From positions 1 through 12,812 of the forward strand of contig JAEPMM010000049.1 in NCBI GenBank assembly GCA_017643965.1: a stretch of 12,812 nt of DNA, read 5' to 3'. The stretch is from Marinobacter sp. Lineage in GTDB: Bacteria > Pseudomonadota > Gammaproteobacteria > Pseudomonadales > Oleiphilaceae. The first letter of the stretch is position 1. Every line of letters begins with the position of its first letter. The position numbers were made by a program, and so were the translations under genes. Positions 6,455-12,812 of the stretch are shown here, one piece after another. Under the pieces are notes generated by a model, which was given only the letters and a program-made list of their open reading frames with translations, ran no database searches and had not been told where the DNA came from.

Positions 6455-7317
6455 CCGGATGTCAGCCCCCGCCGCTGGAAAGACCAGGTTCGAATGATTT
6501 CCAGCTCATCCACTTCCTCCCGCATGTCGTCCGGGAATGGTGCAAAGGGTGCAGCCATGCGGACGATGCGGATGGCGGCATCGTCCAGCACGGTGCTTCC
6601 GGACGACTGCAGGATGGCCAGTTCCTTGATTGTGCCATCCTTCTTCAGGGAAACCAGCATTCGCAGCGTACCGTAAATGCCTGCCCGCCGGGCTTCCGTG
6701 GGGTAATTGATATTGCCCACGCGGGTCACCTTGCTGATCCAGTTCTGCACGTACCAGGCATTGCTGGAGCGCAGGGTGGAGGCAGCGGTCACCCGCATCA
6801 CCCGGGGCTTCTTCGCGTAGGCCTGGCGCTGGGCATCCAGGCGCGCCTCCAGGCTGGCAATCTCCAGACTACGCTCCATCAGACTCTTTTTCTCGCGCAC
6901 CGGCAAGGGCTCTTCGGTGGCTTCCTCGGTTTCGTCCGGCTGGCTGACCTGACGCCGGCTGGCGGCCTGTGTCTGCACCACGGCCTGCTCCTGCCGGGTA
7001 ACCGGTTCGGTCTGTGCCGGTGGCTCCGGCTGCACCTCGGCAATCTCGGGCTGGCTCACGTCGGTGGGCTGGGGCGAGGTCATCTCCCGCGCATCCTCCT
7101 CGGTGCCACTGCCCTGCTGGCTGGTCTGGGCAAGGAAATCCGCTTCGTCGGGATCGGTTTCGTCGTCAAACTGGGACAGGGTGATTTCCATGGTCTGCGC
7201 CGACGAGCGCGGCGACTCCGGCGCAAAGGTTATCCCCAGAACCACCACCGCATGAACCGCCAGCGCCATGAACAGCGTGAAGGAAAACCGGTCGAAATCG
7301 CTTACCTGTCCTGCCAT
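6451..7317 (-). CDS. tonB: Energy transducer TonB (TonB3-like)
   Basis: A 288-residue TonB-type protein, which passes proton-motive force from ExbB/ExbD in the inner membrane to outer-membrane receptors. The single membrane segment (about 11-31) keeps the histidine typical of TonB (His22 in LAVHAVVV). A Pro/Glu/Gln-rich periplasmic spacer follows (about 60-140), then a charged, probably helical stretch (140-172) and the C-terminal TonB domain (about 186-284) with INYPTEARRAGIYGTLRM, DGTI and LQSSGSTVLDDAA. No exbB or exbD is present nearby. The gene at this locus in P. aeruginosa is tonB3, reported to matter for twitching motility, which fits the pil genes next door. The start at 7317 lies 2 nt after the gshB stop and has a poor ribosome binding site, so coupling is likely. 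Confidence 0.92.
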   Translation of the reverse strand: MAGQVSDFDRFSFTLFMALAVHAVVVLGITFAPESPRSSAQTMEITLSQFDDETDPDEADFLAQTSQQGSGTEEDAREMTSPQPTDVSQPEIAEVQPEPPAQTEPVTRQEQAVVQTQAASRRQVSQPDETEEATEEPLPVREKKSLMERSLEIASLEARLDAQRQAYAKKPRVMRVTAASTLRSSNAWYVQNWISKVTRVGNINYPTEARRAGIYGTLRMLVSLKKDGTIKELAILQSSGSTVLDDAAIRIVRMAAPFAPFPDDMREEVDELEIIRTWSFQRRGLTSG

Positions 7318-7319
7318 TG

Positions 7320-8267
7320 CTACTTCAACCGTCCCTCAATGGCGCCCATCAGCTGATCGGCAATGTCGATGCCGAAGGCGGAATCCAGCTCGCGAATGCA
7401 GGTGGGGCTGGTGACGTTGATCTCGGTGAGGTAATCACCGATCACATCCAGCCCGACGAACATCAGCCCCTTCTGTTTGATCACCGGCGCCACACGCTCA
7501 CAGATCTCGCGGTCCCGCGCGGTCAGCTCACGGCCTTCGCCACGACCGCCGGCAGCGAGGTTGCCGCGGTTCTCGCCATGGGAGGGAATACGTGCGAGGG
7601 CGTAGGGCACCGGCTCACCATCGATCAGCAGGATGCGCTTGTCGCCGTCGCTGATCTCCGGGATGAATTTCTGCGCCATGGCCTGGTGGGCGCCGTGCTG
7701 GGTCAGGGTTTCGATAATGACCCCCAGATTGGCGTCGTTTTCCTTGATGCGGAAAATCGAGCGGCCGCCCATGCCGTCCACCGGCTTCATGATGATGTCT
7801 TTGTGTTCGGCGTAGAACTCCCGGAACCGGGCCGACGAGCGGGTGACGATCAGCGGCGGCGTCAGGTCTTCAAACTGGGCGGCAAACAGCTTTTCGTTGC
7901 AGTCCCGCAGGGTGGCCGCAGGATTCACCACCAGCGCACCCTGCTGCTCGGCAGCCTCGAGGATGTAGGTGGCCATCAGGAATTCGCGATCCACCGGCGG
8001 ATCCTGGCGCATCAGGATCACGTCCAGGTCACCCAGCGCCCGGTCCTGCGAAGCGCCGAAGGCATACCAGTTCTCGGGATCCATGTGTACCGTCAGGTCA
8101 CGGGTGGACGCCCTCGCCTGCCCGCCTTTGAGGTACATGTCCGGCAGCTCCATGTACTCGATTTCCCAGCCGCGTTTCTGGGCGGCGAGCAACATGGCCA
8201 GAGAGCTGTCTTTCTTGAAGTGGATCTTCTCGATGGGGTCCATCACGATCCCGAGTCGGACTGTCAT
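7320..8267 (-). CDS. gshB: Glutathione synthetase
   Basis: GshB joins gamma-glutamylcysteine and glycine with ATP to make glutathione in the cytosol. The 315-residue product has the usual length and the ATP-grasp fold: LGIVMDPIEKIHFKKDSS at the N-terminus, the nucleotide-binding KPVDGMGGRSIF (161-172), RGNLAAGG (234-241) and the metal-binding EINVTSPTCIRE (282-293). The ATG at 8267 follows AGAGG at good spacing. It is the first gene of the minus-strand run reaching to pyrC' and is divergent from pilG across 295 bp. Downstream tonB begins 2 nt after its stop. No specific regulatory site for it was identified. Confidence 0.97.
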   Translation of the reverse strand: MTVRLGIVMDPIEKIHFKKDSSLAMLLAAQKRGWEIEYMELPDMYLKGGQARASTRDLTVHMDPENWYAFGASQDRALGDLDVILMRQDPPVDREFLMATYILEAAEQQGALVVNPAATLRDCNEKLFAAQFEDLTPPLIVTRSSARFREFYAEHKDIIMKPVDGMGGRSIFRIKENDANLGVIIETLTQHGAHQAMAQKFIPEISDGDKRILLIDGEPVPYALARIPSHGENRGNLAAGGRGEGRELTARDREICERVAPVIKQKGLMFVGLDVIGDYLTEINVTSPTCIRELDSAFGIDIADQLMGAIEGRLK

Positions 8268-8467
8268 AATGCCTCTTGAGCTCCAGGGTTTAAAAACACG
8301 AACCGGTCAGCAGAGCGAAGGATAGAATAAGTGCTATGCTGTGAACACAGATGGTATTGTACCCGAGCTTTGAATGCATCCGGAGAAATCCGCTGTGTAT
8401 TACGTGACGTTGCGGGCAGAAGTACATTTAGTCACAAAGTTGTGCTTTTTATCCGGCGATCGATCCT

Positions 8468-8518
8468 CTATAAATAAGCGGGATTTATAGAAGAACCTTA
8501 AGGTTTGTGTTAAAAACC
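8468..8518 (+). repeat. Cluster of three inverted repeats upstream of pilG
   Basis: Three elements follow each other: CTATAAAT-N7-ATTTATAG (8468-8490, 8-bp arms), the perfect palindrome AACCTTAAGGTT (8494-8505), and GGTTT-N7-AAACC (8502-8518). The last two share GGTT (8502-8505), so as RNA they would exclude one another. They end 44 nt before the pilG ATG. They are either operators around the promoter or leader hairpins, depending on where transcription starts. Confidence 0.6.
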
Positions 8519-8532
8519 CTGTTCAAAATAAT
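8505..8532 (+). promoter_or_regulatory. Candidate sigma70 promoter of the pilGHIJK operon
   Basis: TTGTGT (8505-8510) and AATAAT (8527-8532) are 16 bp apart; the -10 element matches consensus at 5 of 6, the -35 element at 3 of 6. Transcription would begin near 8539, giving a leader of about 24 nt. A TATAAA at 8469-8474 inside the first inverted repeat is an alternative -10 element but has no clear -35 partner. Confidence 0.35.
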
Positions 8533-8562
8533 GACAGTCGCAGAGCGCAAGGCAGTTGGACA

Positions 8563-8955
8563 ATGGATGACAACTTCGAGAATCTGAAGATTATGGTGAT
8601 CGACGACAGCAAGACCATTCGTCGCACCGCAGAAACCCTTCTGAAAAAGGTCGGCTGTGAGGTCATCACCGCAACTGACGGCTTTGACGCTCTGGCGAAA
8701 ATCGCCGATTCCCAGCCGGATATCATATTTGTCGATATCATGATGCCCCGCCTGGACGGTTATCAGACCTGCGCCCTGATCAAAAACAATTCCTCTTTCA
8801 AAAAGACGCCGGTCATCATGCTCTCCAGCAAGGACGGTCTGTTCGACAAGGCAAAGGGCCGCATTGTCGGCTCTGACCAGTACCTGACCAAACCGTTCAG
8901 CAAGGACGAGCTACTCAACACCATCCGCCAGTATGTACCGCAGGCGGAACAGTAA
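8563..8955 (+). CDS. pilG: Type IV pilus response regulator PilG
   Basis: A 130-residue single-domain CheY-like receiver. The phosphorylation set is complete: acidic pair Asp14-Asp15 (VIDDSKTIRR), phospho-acceptor Asp58 in FVDIMMPRLDG, switch Ser88 in IMLSSKDG, and Lys110 in LTKPF. The stretches RRTAETLLKKVGCEVITA and LFDKAKGRIVGSDQYLTKPF match PilG of Pseudomonas closely (recalled). PilG is the forward output of the Pil-Chp pathway, promoting pilus extension and raising cAMP through the adenylate cyclase CyaB (family knowledge). The start at 8563 has a weak ribosome binding site (AAGG about 11 nt upstream). It is the first gene of the plus-strand operon; pilH follows 32 nt later. Confidence 0.96.
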   Translation: MDDNFENLKIMVIDDSKTIRRTAETLLKKVGCEVITATDGFDALAKIADSQPDIIFVDIMMPRLDGYQTCALIKNNSSFKKTPVIMLSSKDGLFDKAKGRIVGSDQYLTKPFSKDELLNTIRQYVPQAEQ

Positions 8956-8987
8956 ATCTGCCGAAGTAAAGAAACTCTGAGGAAATC

Positions 8988-9350
8988 ATGGCCCGCATTC
9001 TGATTGTTGATGACTCCCCCACCGAGGTTAAAAAAATCTCAACCATTCTGGAAAAGCACCAGCATGAAGTAATGACTGCTGATAACGGTGCTGACGGCGT
9101 GGCCAAAGCGCGCGCTGAAACCCCGGATCTGGTTCTGATGGACGTGGTCATGCCTGGCCTGAACGGTTTTCAGGCCACCCGGCAGCTCACCCGCGCTCCG
9201 GAAACTGCCTCTATTCCGGTGGTTATTGTCACCACCAAGGATCAGGAAACTGACCGCGTCTGGGGTACCCGTCAGGGCGCCAAGGGCTACCTGGTCAAGC
9301 CTGTCAATGAAGATGATCTGATCAAGACCATTAACAGTCTGATTGCCTGA
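8988..9350 (+). CDS. pilH: Type IV pilus response regulator PilH
   Basis: A 120-residue single-domain receiver with Asp8-Asp9 (ILIVDDSPTEV), phospho-acceptor Asp52 in LMDVVMPGLNG, switch threonines at 82-83 in VVIVTTKDQETD, and Lys104 in YLVKPV. TDRVWGTRQGAKGYLVKPV is characteristic of PilH. PilH is the second receiver of the Pil-Chp system, associated with pilus retraction or with draining phosphate from the kinase (family knowledge). A clear GAGGAA ribosome binding site sits just before the ATG at 8988. It shares only general receiver identity with PilG next to it, so the pair is an old duplication rather than a recent one. Confidence 0.96.
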   Translation: MARILIVDDSPTEVKKISTILEKHQHEVMTADNGADGVAKARAETPDLVLMDVVMPGLNGFQATRQLTRAPETASIPVVIVTTKDQETDRVWGTRQGAKGYLVKPVNEDDLIKTINSLIA

Positions 9351-9370
9351 TCCCTAACCGTGGAGTAAGC

Positions 9371-9916
9371 ATGTCCGCCCAGGCCGCCCCTTTTGCCGTT
9401 CTGACGGATATCGCCCAGCGCAGCCGGTCCATGGCGGCCGGTCTGCCGGAACAACAGGAAGCCGTCGAACTGTGGAACGGCATCGGCTTTGTGCTGGCAG
9501 GGGAGCGCTACGTCGCGCCCATGGGCGAGGTCACTGAAATTCTCCATGTTCCCCGGTTTACGCACATTCCGGGGGTTCAGCCGTTCATGATGGGCGCCGC
9601 CAACGTTCGTGGCCGCCTCCTTCCTCTTGTTGATCTTGCCGGTTTCTTTGACATCCCCCGATCCTCGCGCAGCCTGCGGGAACGCCGGGTGCTGGTGGTG
9701 GAACAGGGTGACGTGTTCAGCGGACTGGTGGTCGACAGCGTGTCCGGTATGCAGTATTTCGCCAGGGACAACTTCGTGGCTTCGCCCGAAGGGGTTCCCG
9801 GCAGCGTTCAGCCGTTTGTGAATGGCGGTTATGAACGAAACGAAGAAGTCTGGAAAGTGTTCTCCGCCGCCGACCTGGTGGATGACGAGCGGTTTCTGGA
9901 CGTTGCGCAGTGGTAA
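9371..9916 (+). CDS. pilI: CheW-like adaptor PilI
   Basis: A 181-residue protein made of one CheW domain (about 35-172) after a 30-residue N-terminal tail. Visible CheW marks are GIGFVLAGERYVAPMGEVTE, HIPGVQPFMMGAANVRG and NVRGRLLPLVDL (78-89), then VLVVEQGDVFSGLVVDSVSG. It should link the receptor PilJ to the kinase ChpA at the inner membrane. GGAG lies at good spacing before the ATG at 9371, 20 nt after pilH. After its stop come 90 nt before pilJ, a longer gap than elsewhere in the operon, which carry two tiny chained reading frames. Confidence 0.95.
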   Translation: MSAQAAPFAVLTDIAQRSRSMAAGLPEQQEAVELWNGIGFVLAGERYVAPMGEVTEILHVPRFTHIPGVQPFMMGAANVRGRLLPLVDLAGFFDIPRSSRSLRERRVLVVEQGDVFSGLVVDSVSGMQYFARDNFVASPEGVPGSVQPFVNGGYERNEEVWKVFSAADLVDDERFLDVAQW

Positions 9917-9918
9917 GG

Positions 9919-9984
9919 ATGGTGACAATGGCAGGAGCATCATCCCTGCTGCCCAAGCCCGCAGAAGCAAACTTGCCAAGATAA
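9919..9984 (+). CDS. Tiny ORF in the pilI-pilJ gap (speculative)
   Basis: An ATG 2 nt after the pilI stop (TAAGGATG) opens 21 codons, MVTMAGASSLLPKPAEANLPR, closing with TAA at 9982-9984. That stop shares its last base with the ATG of an 8-codon frame (9984-10010, TAATG) whose own stop overlaps the pilJ start as ATGA. The chain would let ribosomes pass from pilI to pilJ with little pause. Such frames arise easily by chance and pilJ has its own GGGAG site, so this is a possibility only. Confidence 0.2.
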   Translation: MVTMAGASSLLPKPAEANLPR

Positions 9985-10006
9985 TGAAAAGGGCGGGAGC
10001 CAGAAA

Positions 10007-12082
10007 ATGAAAAACACAGCCGGAAGATTCAGTATGGGACAGGGGGGCAACAAACTCGTTGCCGGCCTGATTGCCGCACTGATTGCACTCACCGTCCTGA
10101 TTGTTGTGGTTCTGTTCATAATCAACAAGGACAGCCAGAACGATCAGGAATACATCGCCCACGCCTCCGAGCTGCGGGTACTGTCACAGGAGATCGCCAA
10201 GAACGCGACCGAAGCCGCCGGTGGCACTGCCTCCGCGTTCGATCAGTTGCGTCGTTCCCGTGACGAGTTCCAGCAACTGTGGTCTTTCGTGGTTGATGGC
10301 AACCCGGAAACCGGCCTGCCCCCCAGCGAGATTGCCCGCGAGAGCAGCGTGCAAACGAACTGGGACGTGGTTCGTGACAACGCCGACAGCATCCTCTCCA
10401 CCCGCGATGCGGTTCTCGGCCTGCACGAAGTGGCACGCACCCTGAACGAAACCATTCCGCAGCTGCAGGTGGAATACGACGACATCGTACAGATCCTGCT
10501 GGACAACAACGCGCCGGCCGAACAGGTGGCACTGGCCCAGCGCCAGTCACTGCTCGCGGAACGGATTGTACGTTCGGTCAACAACGTTCTCTCCGGTGAC
10601 GAAGACGCGGTTATCGCCGCCGACCGCTTTGGCCGTGACGCCAGCCTGTTTGGCCGCGTACTGCAGGGCCAGGTGGAAGGCAACCCGGCCATGGGCATCT
10701 CCCGCGTAGACGACGAAGACGCCATCTACGGCCTGGAAGCGGTCGGCGAACTGTTCGAGTTCGTGTCCCAGAACGTTGACGCCATCCTTGAAGCTTCTCC
10801 CGACCTCTTCAAGGTGCGTACCGCGGCCTCTGACATCTTCCAGAACTCCCAGATCCTGCTGGACGACATCTCGGTTCTGGCCAACCAGTTCACCGGGCAG
10901 GCCGGCTCCCGCCTGATCAGCCCGACACTGGCGTTCATCCTGCTGGCCGCCATGGTCGGTATCGTTGTCCTGATCGGTGTGGTGCTCTACCGCGAAGCCC
11001 AGGAGCGTCTGGCAACCACCCAGGAACAGAACGAGCAGAACCAGAACGCGATCCTGCGACTGCTGGACGAACTGGCCGACCTGGCCGATGGTGACCTGAC
11101 CACCGAGGCCACGGTAACCGAGGACTTCACCGGTGCCATCGCCGACTCCATCAACTACGCGATCGACCAGATGCGCGGCCTGGTACAGGCGATTCGTGGC
11201 ACCGCGGTACGGGTAGCGTCAGCGGCCCAGGAAACCCAGGCCACGGCCATGCACCTGGCGGATGCTTCCGAGCACCAGGCCCAGGAAATTGCCGGCGCCT
11301 CGGCCGCGGTGAACGAGATGGCGGTGTCCATCGACCAGGTATCTTCCAACGCGGCGGAATCCTCCGCGGTTGCGGAGCGGTCGGTTGCGATCGCGAAGAA
11401 AGGCGCGGAAGTGGTACAGAACACCATCCGCGGCATGGACAACATCCGTGAGCAGATCCAGGAAACTTCCAAACGGATCAAGCGTCTGGGTGAATCTTCC
11501 CAGGAAATCGGTGACATCGTATCGCTGATCAACGACATCGCCGACCAGACCAACATCCTGTCCCTGAACGCCGCGATCCAGGCCTCCATGGCCGGTGACG
11601 CGGGTCGGGGCTTCGCGGTTGTTGCGGACGAAGTACAGCGCCTGGCGGAACGTTCCTCTGCCGCCACCAAGCAGATCGAAGCCCTGGTTAAGACGATCCA
11701 GTCCGACACCAACGAAGCGGTTATCTCCATGGAACACACCACCGCCGAGGTGGTCCGTGGTGCCCGTCTGGCCCAGGACGCGGGTATCGCCCTCGAGGAA
11801 ATCGAGAACGTATCCATGTCGCTGGCGGAACTGATCCAGAACATCTCCAACGCTGCACGTCAGCAGTCGTCTTCGGCAGCGCACATCTCCAACACCATGA
11901 ACGTCATCCAGGAAATCACCTCCCAGACCTCCTCCGGTACCAACGCGACCGCGAAGTCCATCGGGAACCTGGCAGAAATGGCGTCCGAGCTGCGGTCCTC
12001 CGTTGCCGGCTTCACCCTGCCCGAGGAAGAAGGGTCGGAACAGTACGAAGAGGAAGACAGCGACGTCCCGGTGGTGGGCTGA
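10007..12082 (+). CDS. pilJ: Type IV pilus methyl-accepting chemoreceptor PilJ
   Basis: A 691-residue inner-membrane chemoreceptor. It has TM1 at about 17-39, a helical periplasmic sensor of about 265 residues that appears to hold two PilJ-type modules, TM2 at about 304-328, a HAMP-like linker (about 345-395 with LADLADGDLTTEATV), and a long cytoplasmic coiled coil. The hairpin tip is IADQTNILSLNAAIQ followed by GRGFAVVADEVQRLAER (about 511-549), where it contacts PilI and ChpA. The IQASMAGDAGRG variant of the usual IEAARAGE is typical of PilJ. The C-terminus is a short acidic tail (EEEGSEQYEEEDSD) with no aromatic CheR-docking pentapeptide. It senses surface contact or pilin state in Pseudomonas (family knowledge). 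GGGAG precedes the ATG at 10007. Confidence 0.97.
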   Translation: MKNTAGRFSMGQGGNKLVAGLIAALIALTVLIVVVLFIINKDSQNDQEYIAHASELRVLSQEIAKNATEAAGGTASAFDQLRRSRDEFQQLWSFVVDGNPETGLPPSEIARESSVQTNWDVVRDNADSILSTRDAVLGLHEVARTLNETIPQLQVEYDDIVQILLDNNAPAEQVALAQRQSLLAERIVRSVNNVLSGDEDAVIAADRFGRDASLFGRVLQGQVEGNPAMGISRVDDEDAIYGLEAVGELFEFVSQNVDAILEASPDLFKVRTAASDIFQNSQILLDDISVLANQFTGQAGSRLISPTLAFILLAAMVGIVVLIGVVLYREAQERLATTQEQNEQNQNAILRLLDELADLADGDLTTEATVTEDFTGAIADSINYAIDQMRGLVQAIRGTAVRVASAAQETQATAMHLADASEHQAQEIAGASAAVNEMAVSIDQVSSNAAESSAVAERSVAIAKKGAEVVQNTIRGMDNIREQIQETSKRIKRLGESSQEIGDIVSLINDIADQTNILSLNAAIQASMAGDAGRGFAVVADEVQRLAERSSAATKQIEALVKTIQSDTNEAVISMEHTTAEVVRGARLAQDAGIALEEIENVSMSLAELIQNISNAARQQSSSAAHISNTMNVIQEITSQTSSGTNATAKSIGNLAEMASELRSSVAGFTLPEEEGSEQYEEEDSDVPVVG

Positions 12083-12109
12083 TCGCACTGCCGAGGCGAC
12101 TGACGGTTT

Positions 12110-12812
12110 ATGGCTGAAACACGCAACGACCTGTCAACTGCCGAGGGCATCTGGTCCCTGCGCCGACTTCCAGACATGGATGAGGCGCAGTTCAGTCAGT
12201 GGCAAACGCTGCTGGAGCACCGAACCGGGATTACACTTTCCTCCGGTCGCCGCTCGTTTCTCGAGACCAATCTCGGGATCCGCATGCGCGAAATCGGCTG
12301 CAGCAGTTATCAGGCCTATTACGAGAAAATCGTCTCCGGCCCCGATGCCATTGTCGAGTGGGCAACCCTGGTTGACCGCCTGACCGTTCAGGAAACCCGG
12401 TTCTTCCGGGATCCCGATGCCTTCCGGTTCGTCTCGGACTTTGTCCTGACCCGGCCACGAGAACAGCTGAAATGGCGACCACTGGAAGCCTGGAGCGTGG
12501 GCTGCTCCACCGGAGAAGAGCCCTACACGCTGGCGATGGTGCTCAACGAGTGCATGACCCAGCTGGAGCTTCCGCCGCTGTTTGGCGTGACCGGCTCGGA
12601 CATCAGCAAACCGGCGATTGAGAAAGCCCAGAAGGGCCTGTTCAACGCCCGCAAACTGGCGGGCATGAACGACGATCTCAAGGCCAGGTATTTCCGGCCG
12701 GCGGAGCGGAACTCCGTGGAAATGGTTGAGGGCATCCGCGAGCGGGTGTGCTTCACCCGACTGAACGTGCTGGACCTGAACCAGGCCCCCATGCACGGCA
12801 TGAACATTATCT
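12110..12812 (+). CDS. pilK: CheR-type protein-glutamate methyltransferase PilK (partial, 3' end off window)
   Basis: The frame is open from the ATG at 12110 to the right edge (234 codons), so the C-terminus is missing. It methylates receptor glutamates using S-adenosylmethionine, here presumably on PilJ. The N-terminal CheR helical domain (about 25-90) is followed by TVQETRFFRDPDAF (92-105), the SAM-binding SVGCSTGEEPYT (129-140) and GSDIS with Asp164, all expected for CheR. It starts 27 nt after the pilJ stop with a weak ribosome binding site (GAGG 13 nt upstream). The position directly after pilJ identifies it as PilK. The ChpA kinase gene would be expected to follow outside the window. 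Confidence 0.94.
   Translation, partial: MAETRNDLSTAEGIWSLRRLPDMDEAQFSQWQTLLEHRTGITLSSGRRSFLETNLGIRMREIGCSSYQAYYEKIVSGPDAIVEWATLVDRLTVQETRFFRDPDAFRFVSDFVLTRPREQLKWRPLEAWSVGCSTGEEPYTLAMVLNECMTQLELPPLFGVTGSDISKPAIEKAQKGLFNARKLAGMNDDLKARYFRPAERNSVEMVEGIRERVCFTRLNVLDLNQAPMHGMNII

Larger units (their letters stand above)
8268..8562. promoter_or_regulatory. Divergent control region between gshB and pilG
   Basis: These 295 bp contain no convincing gene and are more AT-rich than the flanks. For gshB, a good -10-like TACAAT lies on the minus strand (8356-8361) but no matching -35 was found. Short dyads are present: CTGTG-aa-CACAG (8339-8350) and CACAA-ag-TTGTG (8433-8444). The pilG-proximal end holds the inverted-repeat cluster and candidate promoter listed separately. 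Confidence 0.5.

Noticed and set aside
6445..8279. Plus-strand open frames of 303 codons (6445-7356) and 320 codons (7317-8279) opposite tonB and gshB
   Set aside because: Both are antisense shadows of well-supported genes, with Gly/His/Leu/Arg-rich content and no recognisable domain.
9287..10162. Minus-strand open frame of 291 codons over pilI and its flanks
   Set aside because: It covers the end of pilH, all of pilI and the start of pilJ in antisense, and its composition is shadow-like.
11155..12088. Minus-strand open frames opposite the pilJ signalling domain (289 and 231 codons)
   Set aside because: These mirror the highly biased Ala/Glu/Gln heptad codons of the chemoreceptor coiled coil; there is no independent evidence for a gene.
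1..12812. Mobile elements, phage or defence genes, CRISPR arrays, tRNA genes
   Set aside because: No transposase, integrase, spaced repeat array or cloverleaf was seen; gene content and order are those of a stable chromosomal core plus one small transport-related stretch.

Overview
The window reads as a piece of chromosome from a marine-type gammaproteobacterium close to Marinobacter/Pseudomonas. It is GC-rich, densely coded, and its order gshB-tonB-yqgE-ruvX-pyrR-pyrB-pyrC', divergent from pilG-pilH-pilI-pilJ-pilK, matches the Pseudomonas aeruginosa arrangement (recalled knowledge, not searched here). The genus is inference. No tRNA, rRNA, insertion sequence, phage gene, CRISPR array or sign of recent transfer was seen.

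Region 1 (1-2592) is the variable part. A minus-strand lipoprotein cut by the left edge (TRAP TatT-like, tentative) and a minus-strand periplasmic solute-binding protein (TRAP-type, tentative) lie on either side of a plus-strand HU-family DNA-binding gene, which has its own candidate promoter and an intrinsic terminator. The two exported proteins may belong to one uptake system whose permease is outside the window.

Region 2 (2593-8267, minus strand) is a tight seven-gene run, read gshB, tonB, yqgE, ruvX, pyrR, pyrB, pyrC'. Neighbours mostly overlap by 4-8 nt or sit 2-8 nt apart; the only real gap is 41 nt between pyrR and pyrB. It joins glutathione synthesis, a TonB energy transducer, the conserved YqgE and RuvX proteins, and aspartate transcarbamoylase with its dihydroorotase-like partner. 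That partner has lost metal-binding residues and is probably the structural, non-catalytic PyrC'.

Region 3 (8268-8562) is the divergent control region between gshB and pilG. It holds several short inverted repeats and candidate promoter elements.

Region 4 (8563-12812, plus strand) is the start of the Pil-Chp chemotaxis-like cluster that controls type IV pili: two single-domain response regulators (PilG, PilH), a CheW-like adaptor (PilI), a transmembrane chemoreceptor (PilJ) and the start of a CheR-type methyltransferase (PilK, cut by the right edge). The expected next gene, the ChpA hybrid kinase, lies beyond the window.

Most of the window is well-known biology. The points most worth a second look are the split lipoprotein/solute-binding pair, the degenerate PyrC', the repeat-rich pilG leader, a chain of tiny reading frames between pilI and pilJ, and a perfect inverted repeat upstream of the lipoprotein gene.
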